This document shows, piece after piece, positions 42,966 to 51,843 of a stretch of 64,000 bases of DNA (within the stretch, counting starts at the first letter, position 1; every line of letters begins with the position of its first letter). The notes beneath the pieces were generated by a model. That model saw only the letters and a list, made by a program, of their open reading frames with translations, searched no databases and was not told the DNA's origin. The position numbers were made by a program, and so were the translations under genes. This DNA comes from DASQZK01 sp963771005 (lineage in GTDB: Bacteria; Bacteroidota; Bacteroidia; Bacteroidales; GCA-2748055): assembly GCA_963771005.1 (NCBI GenBank), contig CAVYRO010000003.1, positions 310,001-374,000 of the forward strand. The letters are read 5' to 3'.

Positions 42966-43715
42966 TTAATCTTTTACACACCTAATTGAAAAACCCTCGA
43001 ATTTTTCAATTGTATCTCTCCATAAATTATCATCATAATAAAATAAAAATAGAAACGGTGCCTGCGTTGCACCATAATCCGAGGATGTCCAAAAAATTGC
43101 GTAAATATTCATATAATGAAATTCTCGATATAGGGATCTGCTCCCTCCGGGCAAAGCTGTGAATCCACTACTGTTATCAGAGTCATATGAGTCTTCCCAA
43201 TGGAGATCACCAGCCTCTTTCAGTTTTTTGCTTGCGATGGTATCTCCACCCAGGTGATCAATCAAGATATTCCAGTCAATCGCTGAAGCGACATGCCAAC
43301 CCTTTGGGGCAAGGTTGCGGTTATCCGATGTTGCATACCAATTATATAATCTCCCATATGTTGCTATGGTATCCAGATCATCCGTATTATTATAGTTGCA
43401 ATAAGCGCCGGTTTTTAGACTATTCCACTCTGCACTGTCTTTACTATTTGGAACCGGATCTCCATTTTGGTAGTGAGTCACCCTTAGATTCTCAGCCATC
43501 CAGGTCTGATTCCCTATCCGTACGGTTTTATATATATTTCCATCAATATCATTCATTGTACCGTAATGCTTATCCGGATTAAATACAGCGGTTGTTCTAC
43601 CATTCAAAGGATTCTCAGGATATTCAGGTTCAGGCTTATCTTTTCTGCATCCGCAGCCAATTCCTAAAGTAAAAAACATGACTAATATTAAAATCATTGA
43701 TAAAGGCTTTTTCAT
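42966..43715 (-). CDS. FISUMP-domain lipoprotein
   Basis: ATG 43715 starts MKKPLSMILILVMFFTLGIGCGCRK, a lipoprotein signal with LGIGC, so probably lipid-anchored at the outer membrane or surface. Then the Fibrobacter succinogenes major paralogous domain (FISUMP): DIDGNIYKTVRIGNQTWMAE, a C-type-lectin-like fold, with TYGRLYNWYATSDNR, KGWHVASAIDWNILI, AIFWTSSDYG and FEGFSIRCVKD. Function unknown; such lipoproteins are abundant and variable in Bacteroidota and Fibrobacteres. It lies in the AT-rich patch with the broken T9SS cargo gene, suggesting accessory DNA. Confidence 0.85.
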   Translation of the reverse strand: MKKPLSMILILVMFFTLGIGCGCRKDKPEPEYPENPLNGRTTAVFNPDKHYGTMNDIDGNIYKTVRIGNQTWMAENLRVTHYQNGDPVPNSKDSAEWNSLKTGAYCNYNNTDDLDTIATYGRLYNWYATSDNRNLAPKGWHVASAIDWNILIDHLGGDTIASKKLKEAGDLHWEDSYDSDNSSGFTALPGGSRSLYREFHYMNIYAIFWTSSDYGATQAPFLFLFYYDDNLWRDTIEKFEGFSIRCVKD

Positions 43716-44123
43716 AAGAAAATATTTAATATTTGACATATATGAACTATTATAATATAATAATCTTTTTTGGACAATATAATATTGTCAGATAAATTTA
43801 ATTATCTATCAATCTCTTTCTAAAGGAAATTTTCGTTTTAGAGTTTGTTCTGTATATCTAAAGTTATAGATAATAAATTATTAAATCCCAAAAATTTCTT
43901 AAGCTTTTGATGAAATTATTTTTGTTATTTGATCCTTTAAAAGTGTAAAATAATCTATATCATCTATATATACCGAAAATAAATCTTTTAATTCAAATTC
44001 GCTTAAAAACCAATTGAATAAATTGAAAATTATATGGAAAAATGACGTGTTCCTCTTCAATCTAAAACAATTCTAAACCTTTTCTTCAAACTCACGTTAT
44101 TCATTTTAACCAAGTCCACTTTT
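43716..44123. other. AT-rich intergenic region, no gene
   Basis: About 408 bases, clearly more AT-rich than neighbouring genes, with many short A/T runs. It lies between the FISUMP gene start (leftward) and the GlmU-like gene (rightward). No repeat or promoter pair was convincingly recognised. Together with 42200-43715 it looks like a compositionally distinct patch. Confidence 0.6.
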
Positions 44124-45323
44124 ATGCATATCCTCTTCTTTGATGATCTCAGCCGGAAAAGGCTGCTCCCCCTGACATTCACAAAACCCGTTGCAGAGCT
44201 CCGTGCAGGGATCCTGAAGATCAGTGAGAAATGGCAGAAATTTACAGGCTTTACCTTCAGTTACCTCACTGAACTTTATCTGGCTGACAAATTTCCCTGT
44301 ACGCCCGATGAGGATAATCTTTTGATTAACGGGGCTATACTACCCGACTGGAAATTTGCTGAACATGTAACCGGAATCAAACCGGGCGAATTTCTTTTCA
44401 GTGGAGAAAGGTTGCTTGCCTGCCGTTTGCCTGCAGATGAAGCCTGCAGATTCAGGTTGGAGGAGATGGCCGGAAAAAAAGGGGAACAGTACCCGGAGAA
44501 ACTCCTGATCCTTGACCATCCGTGGCAGCTCTTTTTATGGAACGGGGAAATGATCAGCAGGGACTACGAACTTATAACAGCGGGCCGTCATTCACTGAAA
44601 CTGAGTACCCGTAACCAGCTCCTGGGGGAAGAGAACATCTTTGTCGAGGAAGGTGTGAAAGCGGAATTTGCAACGATCAATGCCACTACCGGCCCGGTTT
44701 ATCTCGGGAAAGACAGCGAAGTTATGGAAGGAAGCGTGATCCGGGGTCCTTTTGCCCTTTGCGAACATTCCACCGTAAAAATGTCGGCCAAGATTTACGG
44801 CCCCACGACCATAGGACCGCATTCCAAAGTGGGAGGGGAAGTGAATAACTGCGTCATCCAGGGCTTTTCTAACAAGGCGCATGACGGCTTTCTTGGAAAT
44901 TCAGTCATCGGTGAGTGGTGCAACATAGGGGCCGACACCAATAATTCCAACCTGAAAAATAATTATGCCATTGTCAGGCTCTGGAGTTACCCGGAAGAAA
45001 GATTTATTGATACAGGCCTCCTTTTCTGCGGGCTGGTCATGGGGGATCATTCGAAATGCGGGATCAATACAATGTTCAATACGGGAACGGTAATCGGTGT
45101 AAATGCAAATATCTTCGGCTCAGGGTTTCCGAGAGCGTTCATTCCATCCTTCAGCTGGGGAGGTGCCCATGGCTTCTCAACCTTTTCCCTCCCAAAAGCG
45201 TTTGTAGTTGCAGAACAAGTGATGGCGAGGAGAAATATCATCTTCGGTGAAACCGAAAAAAAGATCCTCACTGAGATCTTCAACCTGACAGCCCCGTTCA
45301 GGAATAAAGACAATGTATCATAA
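44124..45323 (+). CDS. GlmU-family putative sugar nucleotidyltransferase
   Basis: 399 residues. The N-terminus (MHILFFDDLSRKRLLPLTFT, then PVAELRAGILKISEKW) is the start of a Bacteroidota GlmU-like family, without the GxGTRM pyrophosphorylase loop. The C-terminal half is a left-handed beta-helix (hexapeptide repeats, such as VEEGVKAEFATINATTGPVY, SEVMEGSVIRGPFALCEH, KIYGPTTIGPHSKVGGEVNN). Such proteins could be acyl- or nucleotidyltransferases; substrate not known. It stands 99 bases upstream of lon. Confidence 0.85.
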   Translation: MHILFFDDLSRKRLLPLTFTKPVAELRAGILKISEKWQKFTGFTFSYLTELYLADKFPCTPDEDNLLINGAILPDWKFAEHVTGIKPGEFLFSGERLLACRLPADEACRFRLEEMAGKKGEQYPEKLLILDHPWQLFLWNGEMISRDYELITAGRHSLKLSTRNQLLGEENIFVEEGVKAEFATINATTGPVYLGKDSEVMEGSVIRGPFALCEHSTVKMSAKIYGPTTIGPHSKVGGEVNNCVIQGFSNKAHDGFLGNSVIGEWCNIGADTNNSNLKNNYAIVRLWSYPEERFIDTGLLFCGLVMGDHSKCGINTMFNTGTVIGVNANIFGSGFPRAFIPSFSWGGAHGFSTFSLPKAFVVAEQVMARRNIIFGETEKKILTEIFNLTAPFRNKDNVS

Positions 45324-45422
45324 CCTTTGGCACAGGACTTGCCAATAAGACTCCGCCGGTTGATCCGGATATATAAATAATTGAATCGGACGATTTGTCA
45401 GAAGAAAGGAAAAAAAGGTTTT

Positions 45423-47876
45423 ATGAAGAAATTTTCAGAATCGGACTATAATAATTTTTTGTCTCAGGATAATTTCGAACAGGACGCTGAATTCATACCT
45501 ATCATATCAGAAGAAGAAGAACATGAGATCACTAAATTAAAGGTCCCGGATGTACTTCCGATTCTTCCTCTGAGGAATACGGTACTCTTTCCCGGGGTGA
45601 TCATACCGATCACCGTTGGAAGGAAGAAATCGTTGAAACTGGTACGGGATGTATATCAGAAAAAGAAGGTTCTGGGAACGCTCGCACAAAAGGATGCCGA
45701 GGTGGAAGAACCGAATCCCGGGGATCTTTATGAGGTGGGCACGGTTGCACAGATCCTCAAGATTCTGGAGATGCCCGACGGGTCCACTTCGATTATTATC
45801 CAGGGGAAGAAAAGATTCAGGCTGCTCGATGTCGTGACCGATAAACCCTATATGGTTGCCAAAGTTGAAGTTCAGGAGGAGGTCAAATCGGACAACCAGG
45901 ATGAACTAAAGGCGATCATCGCTTCCCTGAAGGAATTTTCGCTCAAGATCATTAAACTTTCATCCAACATCCCGCCCGAAGCCACATTCGCGGTTAAAAA
46001 TATTGAAAGCACCACCTTCCTTATCAATTTCCTGGCTTCAAACAACGACATGGAGCTTAAGGATAAACAGGACCTTCTTGAGCTGGATGAATTAAAGCTG
46101 AGAGGTATCCGGTTGCTCGAATACCTCACACGGGAGGTCCAGATGCTTGAGCTTAAAAATGACATCCAGACCAAGGTTAAGCACGACCTGGACCACCAGC
46201 AGCGGGAATACCTGCTTCAGCAGCAGATGAAGACCATTCAGGATGAACTAGGCGGTAATCCTATTGAACAGGAGATCAGCGAGATGAAGTTGATGGCCGC
46301 AAAGAAAAAGTGGGGTAAGGAAGTGAAGGAATATTTCATGAAGGAAGTGGATAAACTGCACAGGCTGAACCCGGCTTCGGGAGAATATTCGGTCCAGGTG
46401 AACTACGTACAGACTCTTCTCGATCTTCCATGGAATGTTTTCACCAAAGATAATTTTAATCTCCAGCGAGCCGAAAAGATCCTTGAACGGGATCATTTCG
46501 GTCTTGAAAAGGTAAAGGAAAGGATACTGGAACACCTGGCGGTGCTGAAACTTAAAGGGGATATGAAGTCTCCCATTATCTGCCTCGTCGGTCCCCCGGG
46601 CGTCGGGAAAACATCCCTCGGGAAATCGGTTGCTGCAGCGCTCGGCCGTAAATACGTCAGGATATCGCTGGGCGGACTTCATGATGAAGCCGAGATCAGG
46701 GGTCACCGAAAAACCTATATCGGTGCGATGCCTGGTCGAATCATCCAGAACCTGAAGAAAACCAAATCATCGAATCCTGTTTTTGTGCTCGATGAGATCG
46801 ATAAGGTCGGCCATGATTTTCATGGCGATCCGGCCTCTTCGCTGTTGGAAGTGCTCGACCCGGAACAAAATTCAAATTTTCATGATAATTATCTCGAGGT
46901 GGATTTTGACCTTTCAAAGGTTATGTTCATTGCGACGGCGAATACAACCAGTACGATTAACCCGGCTCTTCTCGACAGGATGGAGGCCATCGAGGTTTCG
47001 GGATACCTTGTCGAGGAGAAGATCGAAATTGCCCGCCGCCATCTTATCCCAAAACAACTGGATGCTCACGGCCTGAAAAAAAGCGATGTGAAATTTGAAA
47101 AAAAGGCCATCGAACATGTGATTGAATTCTATACCCGCGAATCCGGCGTTCGCCAGCTTGATAAACAGATGGCCAAGATCATGAGGGTAATTGCCCGGAA
47201 AATGGCCGTAGGCACTGACTATAAAACCACGATCACTGTTGCCGACACCGGGAATATTCTCGGCCCTCCCCAATATCTTCGCGACAGGTACGAGAACAAT
47301 GAATTTGCGGGTGTGGTCACCGGGCTCGCATGGACGGCTGTGGGAGGCGAGATACTGTTTGTGGAAACCAGTCTCAGCAAAGGTAAAGGCAACCTGACAC
47401 TTACGGGAAATCTTGGTGATGTGATGAAGGAATCAGCAGTGATCGCTCTTGAATACCTGAAAGCTCATTCCGATATTATTGGCATACAACCCGAAGTTTT
47501 CGAGAAGTGGAATGTTCATGTGCATATCCCGGAAGGAGCAATCCCCAAGGACGGACCTTCGGCAGGTATCACAATGCTGACCTCTCTGGCATCCGGTTTT
47601 TCGCAGAGGAAAGTGAAGAAAAACATGGCTATGACCGGTGAAATCACCCTCCGTGGTAAGGTTTTACCGGTAGGAGGGATCAAGGAAAAGATACTTGCAG
47701 CCAAACGTGCCGGCATTACGGATATCATCATGTCCAGCGAAAATGAAAAAGATATTCTCGAGATCAAGGAAATTTACAGGAAGGGTCTTACCTTTCATTA
47801 TGTGAACACCATAATTGATGTGCTTGACAAGTCCCTTCTCAGTGAGCAGGTTAAAAATCCCATAAAGATCAGTTAA
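45423..47876 (+). CDS. lon: Endopeptidase La (Lon protease)
   Basis: ATP-dependent serine protease that degrades misfolded and regulatory proteins. ATG at 45423 (MKKFSESDYNNFLSQ) gives 817 residues. N-terminal substrate domain (LPLRNTVLFPGVIIPI), AAA+ module with Walker A GPPGVGKTSLG near residue 390 and FVLDEIDKVG as Walker B, then the S16 protease with the Ser in KDGPSAGITM near 712 and the dyad Lys in VGGIKEKILAAKR near 754. Longer frame upstream is not family-like. A perfect 16-base palindrome lies 53 bases after the stop. Confidence 0.97.
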   Translation: MKKFSESDYNNFLSQDNFEQDAEFIPIISEEEEHEITKLKVPDVLPILPLRNTVLFPGVIIPITVGRKKSLKLVRDVYQKKKVLGTLAQKDAEVEEPNPGDLYEVGTVAQILKILEMPDGSTSIIIQGKKRFRLLDVVTDKPYMVAKVEVQEEVKSDNQDELKAIIASLKEFSLKIIKLSSNIPPEATFAVKNIESTTFLINFLASNNDMELKDKQDLLELDELKLRGIRLLEYLTREVQMLELKNDIQTKVKHDLDHQQREYLLQQQMKTIQDELGGNPIEQEISEMKLMAAKKKWGKEVKEYFMKEVDKLHRLNPASGEYSVQVNYVQTLLDLPWNVFTKDNFNLQRAEKILERDHFGLEKVKERILEHLAVLKLKGDMKSPIICLVGPPGVGKTSLGKSVAAALGRKYVRISLGGLHDEAEIRGHRKTYIGAMPGRIIQNLKKTKSSNPVFVLDEIDKVGHDFHGDPASSLLEVLDPEQNSNFHDNYLEVDFDLSKVMFIATANTTSTINPALLDRMEAIEVSGYLVEEKIEIARRHLIPKQLDAHGLKKSDVKFEKKAIEHVIEFYTRESGVRQLDKQMAKIMRVIARKMAVGTDYKTTITVADTGNILGPPQYLRDRYENNEFAGVVTGLAWTAVGGEILFVETSLSKGKGNLTLTGNLGDVMKESAVIALEYLKAHSDIIGIQPEVFEKWNVHVHIPEGAIPKDGPSAGITMLTSLASGFSQRKVKKNMAMTGEITLRGKVLPVGGIKEKILAAKRAGITDIIMSSENEKDILEIKEIYRKGLTFHYVNTIIDVLDKSLLSEQVKNPIKIS

Positions 47877-47929
47877 CCTTAAAAACAATTACTTTAAATT
47901 GTACGTTCTAGCCATTCTTTGTTGCCGGG

Positions 47930-47945
47930 ACCTGCCCGGGCAGGT
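47930..47945. repeat. Perfect 16-base palindrome ACCTGCCCGGGCAGGT
   Basis: Exactly self-complementary, in the lon to LiaF-like spacer. The core resembles the small palindromes at 6942 and 7513 (ACCTGCC). It could be a terminator stem, though without a T-run, or a repeat of that family. Confidence 0.55.
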
Positions 47946-48044
47946 TTCGATGATAAAGAATCTCTGAAAACCCGTGCGATCCCCAACGATTTTGCCTGTA
48001 ATTTTTTCGTGCATAAAAAGCGGGATTTCAAATCCTTTTTTAAG

Positions 48045-48052
48045 TAACTTTG
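48045..48052 (+). promoter_or_regulatory. Putative -7 element for the LiaF-like gene
   Basis: TAACTTTG matches TAnnTTTG, about 24 bases before the ATG at 48076. Confidence 0.4.
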
Positions 48053-48075
48053 GTTCAATTAATAACTAAATAACT

Positions 48076-48609
48076 ATGAAAATGGGTCCTGCACTATTTT
48101 GGGGATTATTGCTTATCATCCTCGGATTGAGCCTGGTGTTCCGTATTGTTTTCAATATCGACTTTCCCCTCCTCAAAATTATCCTTGCCTTTGTCTTCAT
48201 TTTTCTCGGTCTGAGATTGTTATTTGGAAGCTTTGGCATGTCACGTTTCAAGTCTGATGAACATGATGTGGTTTTCGGGGAGAAAAAATACCGGTCTTTT
48301 GAAAACAACAAAGAGTACAATGTTGTCTTCGGAAAGGGTATCTATGACTTCCGCGATTTTAAGCTCGACGGGAACATAAAACGGGTAAGGCTGAACACTG
48401 TTTTTGGCGGCTCCGAGATCAGGCTTCCCGGTGATCTCCCGGTACGAATGAGGGTTGAAGCCGCTTTTGCGGGTGCAAATCTTCCCAACGGTAATTCCGC
48501 TGTCTTCGGAAGTACATACTACGAAAGTCCCGGCATGGATCCCAATTCACCTTACCTTGACCTGAAGGTGGATGTAGTATTCGGGGGAGTTGATGTCCGG
48601 ATTTATTGA
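48076..48609 (+). CDS. LiaF-like membrane protein
   Basis: 177 residues. Two N-terminal hydrophobic segments (ALFWGLLLIILGLSLVF and LLKIILAFVFIFLGLRLLFG) then a beta-helical C-terminal domain with repeated VVFG and NTVFGGSEIRLP, as in LiaF C-terminal (cell-wall-active antibiotics response) domains. In Firmicutes LiaF inhibits LiaRS; the role in Bacteroidota is unknown and no LiaRS-like pair is here. The gene's stop codon (48607-48609) is the first unit of an 8-base tandem repeat. Confidence 0.75.
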   Translation: MKMGPALFWGLLLIILGLSLVFRIVFNIDFPLLKIILAFVFIFLGLRLLFGSFGMSRFKSDEHDVVFGEKKYRSFENNKEYNVVFGKGIYDFRDFKLDGNIKRVRLNTVFGGSEIRLPGDLPVRMRVEAAFAGANLPNGNSAVFGSTYYESPGMDPNSPYLDLKVDVVFGGVDVRIY

Positions 48610-48646
48610 TCTGCTGATTTGTTGATTTGTTGATTTGTTGATTTGT
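48607..48646. repeat. Tandem 8-base repeat TGATTTGT in the coaD upstream region
   Basis: Five consecutive 8-base units, the first degenerate (TGATCTGC, which includes the LiaF-like stop codon) and then four exact TGATTTGT. It ends 37 bases before the coaD start, so copy number changes would alter the coaD upstream spacing. Confidence 0.85.
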
Positions 48647-48683
48647 AATTGTATGCTTTAAAAATTATTGGGGATTTTTTGAT

Positions 48684-49154
48684 ATGGAAAAGATAGCTGT
48701 ATTCCCGGGTTCCTTTGATCCTTTCACCATCGGACATCACTCCGTTGTAAACCGTGCATCGCCTCTTTTCGACAGGATCATAATAGCCGTAGGTTATAAT
48801 ACGGAAAAAAAGACGTACCTGACTCTCGAAAACCGGATCAGGCTCATAAGTGATGTTTTCCGGGACAATCCGAAAATTGAGGTTGATCATTATGAAGGCC
48901 TTACCGTCGATTATTGTTTCGGACGCGGCGCCAGGTACCTTCTCCGCGGGTTACGGACTGCCGCGGATTTTGAATATGAACGCGCGATCGGGCAGGTTAA
49001 TAAGGCAATGCGACCGGAGATCGAATCCGTATTTCTGCTAACAGCCCCCGAATATACACCCGTAAATTCAACCATTGTGCGGGATATCCTGATCCATGGC
49101 GGAGACGCTTCGAAATTTCTTCCGCAGGGCATCAATATAAAAAATTACATCTGA
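48684..49154 (+). CDS. coaD: Phosphopantetheine adenylyltransferase
   Basis: Fourth step of coenzyme A synthesis. 156 residues, normal length. Landmarks are FPGSFDPFTIGHHSVV with the T/HxGH nucleotidyltransferase motif, GLRTAADFEYERAIGQVN, and PVNSTIVRDI near the end. It is followed with 1 base gap by the thioredoxin-fold gene and probably shares its transcript. Confidence 0.96.
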   Translation: MEKIAVFPGSFDPFTIGHHSVVNRASPLFDRIIIAVGYNTEKKTYLTLENRIRLISDVFRDNPKIEVDHYEGLTVDYCFGRGARYLLRGLRTAADFEYERAIGQVNKAMRPEIESVFLLTAPEYTPVNSTIVRDILIHGGDASKFLPQGINIKNYI

Positions 49155-49155
49155 G

Positions 49156-50580
49156 ATGTCCCTCCGTTTTTTCCTTTTCATGTTGGTATCCCTCTTCCTT
49201 GTCCCGGTTAAAGGACAACCGGCTGTGATCAACGGCACGGCAACGGATTTCGCGGGTGACTCGCTTGAATTTTTCACCTGTCGCGAACCGCTTTTCAGCA
49301 TAAAATATCCTGAAGGCAGGGTAAAGGTTACGGAAGAGGGTAAATTCAGATTGACAGTGGACGCGGACAAAACGGAGTGCCTTTTTGTTGAAGCCGGCCC
49401 TTACCTGGCTTTTTTGTTTGTTGAACCCGGTAAAACATATGAAACCGCTCTGCCTCTCATCAACAACTTTTCAGATGAATGGAAGAAAAATCCGTATTTC
49501 ACCAGGGCTCCCTTCCAGCTTAATGTTACCTGCTCCGGATGTGGGGCCGACAGCCTTACCGGATTGAATTCTGCGATCAGGTCGTTCAACCTGCAGTTTG
49601 AACCTTTCCGTGACAAACAGCTTATCCGGTATTATTCGCCTGCACTGCATAAGTCAAAGCTGGATTCATTCAGGATGGCCAACCCCATTCCCGGAAATCT
49701 GGCAGAAAAGGAATATTTCCGGAGATACCGCAAGTACCGGATTGGTACCCTGGAATTTGCCGTAAAAGGCTATAATACCGATTCTCTCATTTCAGAATAT
49801 TTTCTGGATGAACCCGTTGATTTCACAATGCCACCCTATGCCGAATTGTTCCGGATGGTATTTGACGATTATTTCGGGCATCTTTCGCATAAGGATCAAT
49901 ACAGGGACATTTACCGGGTTTTCGGTCATTTTTCCTATGAAGAAATGAAATCTTTTCTGAACAACGCCCCTGCGATGAGCAATGATACGATCTTCGGGAC
50001 AGTTCTTTTGGGCGAGATCTATAGTTCTTACTATTCCGGTAATTTTCCGAAAGAAAAGTTGATAACATATGCCCGCAGCGTGGAGGAGAATTCTGACAAC
50101 CGGGTCACGAAGGATATGGCAGAAATACTGATCCGTAAATTTATCCGGTTGCAGCCGGGTTTCCCGGCGCCGCCATTCAAGCTGAAAGATACCGGAGGGA
50201 ATGAAAGGTCGCTGAAGGATTTTGCAGGTAAATATGTCCTTCTTGGTTTTTGCGATCGCCTTGAAATGAGCAGCCTTATTGAACTGGAGTATTTAAAGGA
50301 CATTGCTGCAAGGTACGCTTCCTATCTGTCGGTCGTCACCATTTTTCCGGCTGAGGATCCCGGAGATATAAAGCAATTTGCGAATACAAACGGCCTGGAT
50401 TGGACCATACTCGTTGCCCCGGATTCGGCCGGGGTATTCCGGGATTATGATGTACGGGCTTTCCCGGTCTTCTATCTTATCGGAAAAGACGGTGATATGG
50501 TTCGGTCACCGGTTGCTGAGCCCTCGCAAGGCTTTGCACAGGTTCTGTACAATGTGATGAAAGAAAAGGGAGAACTGTGA
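49156..50580 (+). CDS. Exported TlpA-like thioredoxin-fold protein with degenerate active site
   Basis: 474 residues with a signal peptide (MSLRFFLFMLVSLFLVPVKG), an N-terminal DUF4369-like beta domain (DFAGDSLEFFTCREPLFS), a helical middle, and a C-terminal AhpC/TSA-type domain from about residue 330 (PAPPFKLKDTGGNERSLKDF, AGKYVLLGFCDRLEMSS). In place of the CxxC pair there is FCDRLEMS: one Cys, no second, so thiol-disulfide exchange is unlikely. The DYDVRAFPVFYLIGKDG with cis-Pro is kept, pointing to a binding or scaffolding role in the periplasm. Downstream of coaD by 1 base. Confidence 0.8.
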   Translation: MSLRFFLFMLVSLFLVPVKGQPAVINGTATDFAGDSLEFFTCREPLFSIKYPEGRVKVTEEGKFRLTVDADKTECLFVEAGPYLAFLFVEPGKTYETALPLINNFSDEWKKNPYFTRAPFQLNVTCSGCGADSLTGLNSAIRSFNLQFEPFRDKQLIRYYSPALHKSKLDSFRMANPIPGNLAEKEYFRRYRKYRIGTLEFAVKGYNTDSLISEYFLDEPVDFTMPPYAELFRMVFDDYFGHLSHKDQYRDIYRVFGHFSYEEMKSFLNNAPAMSNDTIFGTVLLGEIYSSYYSGNFPKEKLITYARSVEENSDNRVTKDMAEILIRKFIRLQPGFPAPPFKLKDTGGNERSLKDFAGKYVLLGFCDRLEMSSLIELEYLKDIAARYASYLSVVTIFPAEDPGDIKQFANTNGLDWTILVAPDSAGVFRDYDVRAFPVFYLIGKDGDMVRSPVAEPSQGFAQVLYNVMKEKGEL

Positions 50581-51195
50581 TCAAAGGACATCTGCGGCGG
50601 TGAGCACTTCGAGGATGGAGGGATACGTATTCCCCTTTATGCTGCCGATTTCATCCGGGCTGAACCAGATGGTATCCGTGATGTCTTCTTTCAACTGGGG
50701 CCGGGGGGGTGTATTGTCCTCGGTTTTCATCTCGTACCAGGTGATCTCCTTGAGCACGGGAGCATTATCGAGAAGGTATGTATGAAAGGTCGTGGCAATG
50801 AACCTGCCCAACTGCAGGCCTTTAATACTGCATTCTTCCCGGACTTCACGCAAGGCTGCCTCTTCAGAGCTTTCGTCATCTTCCGTTTTCCCCTTCGGCA
50901 GATCCCATAATCCGTGTCTCTTAATGACCATGATCTTTCCCTCGCTGTTCTTCACCACACCGCCGGCGGCTTTGATCAGCCTGAAGCAGGACTTGAATTC
51001 GTTCATGAGGAGTTCCAGATCGGTGTGAATGATGTATAATCGCGGAATTTTCTCCAGGCCAAAGTAGGCTGTGATAAGCGCCTTTAATTCGCCCCGGTTA
51101 CCGTACCTGTAAAAAAGGCCGGTGTTGGATCTGAAGGTATCGGTAAAGTTGGTATGGAAAAAAACAATTCGATCCTTGAAAAAAACTTTATACAT
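50581..51195 (-). CDS. NUDIX hydrolase
   Basis: 204 residues. The NUDIX box sits at about residues 97-119 (GKTEDDESSEEAALREV, then REEC) with the catalytic REVREE core. A preceding N-terminal region of about 75 residues is extra to the domain. Nucleotide-diphosphate substrate unknown. It is divergent from pyrE with only 10 bases between starts, and its start region contains the pyrE -7 element. The NUDIX-pyrE neighbourhood is common in Bacteroidales by memory. Confidence 0.9.
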   Translation of the reverse strand: MYKVFFKDRIVFFHTNFTDTFRSNTGLFYRYGNRGELKALITAYFGLEKIPRLYIIHTDLELLMNEFKSCFRLIKAAGGVVKNSEGKIMVIKRHGLWDLPKGKTEDDESSEEAALREVREECSIKGLQLGRFIATTFHTYLLDNAPVLKEITWYEMKTEDNTPPRPQLKEDITDTIWFSPDEIGSIKGNTYPSILEVLTAADVL

Positions 51196-51198
51196 TTG
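51191..51198 (+). promoter_or_regulatory. Putative -7 element of pyrE inside the NUDIX start
   Basis: TACATTTG matches TAnnTTTG and ends 7 bases before the pyrE ATG at 51206, so the pyrE message would have almost no leader. It overlaps the first codons of the opposite NUDIX gene. A standard -33 was not found. Confidence 0.45.
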
Positions 51199-51205
51199 CC
51201 CCGAT

Positions 51206-51838
51206 ATGAATCCGAAAGAAAAGATTGTCAGCTACCTGCTGCAAAGTAACGCAATAAAATTAGAACCTGCAAATCCCTTCACCTGGGCTTCGGGCTGGAA
51301 ATCCCCCATATACTGTGACAACCGGAAGACCCTTTCTTACCCTCAGATCAGATCATACATAAGGGATGCCTTTACAAGTCTGATCCTCGAAAAATTCGGT
51401 AAACCGGATGTCATTGCCGGGGTTGCGACAGGGGCTATTGCCCAGGGGGCACTGGTGGCCGATGCGATGGATCTGCCCTTCGTATACATCCGTTCCTCTG
51501 CTAAGAACCACGGACTCGAAAATCTCATTGAAGGTGACCTCAGGGCAGGGCAGAAGACCGTGATCATCGAGGACCTTGTCTCTACCGGCGGCAGCAGCCT
51601 GAAAGCATTGGAGGCTCTTCGTCTTGCCGGGGCCAATGTGCCCGGAATGGTGGCCATTTTCACCTATGGTTTTCCCATAGCCGAAAAGAATTTTAAGTTA
51701 GCGGGCTGTGAACTTTTTACGCTGAGTGACTACAGTACCCTTCTGGATTTCGCCCATAAAACCGGCGCTGTAAATGATGAACAGGTACGGATTTTGCGGC
51801 AATGGAGGCGGGATCCTGAAAATTGGATGAAAAAATAA
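51206..51838 (+). CDS. pyrE: Orotate phosphoribosyltransferase
   Basis: Turns orotate plus PRPP into OMP in pyrimidine synthesis. ATG 51206 gives MNPKEKIVSYLLQSNAIKLE, the family's normal N-terminus. PRPP motif VIIEDLVSTGGSS; also ANPFTWASGWKSPIYCDNR and GVATGAIAQGALVAD. 210 residues, the usual length. It is followed by an SRPBCC gene after 5 bases. Confidence 0.96.
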   Translation: MNPKEKIVSYLLQSNAIKLEPANPFTWASGWKSPIYCDNRKTLSYPQIRSYIRDAFTSLILEKFGKPDVIAGVATGAIAQGALVADAMDLPFVYIRSSAKNHGLENLIEGDLRAGQKTVIIEDLVSTGGSSLKALEALRLAGANVPGMVAIFTYGFPIAEKNFKLAGCELFTLSDYSTLLDFAHKTGAVNDEQVRILRQWRRDPENWMKK

Positions 51839-51843
51839 ACAGT

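Noticed and set aside
43187..43582. Forward frame opposite the FISUMP gene
   Set aside because: Antisense to a protein with a clear family match; composition is not protein-like.
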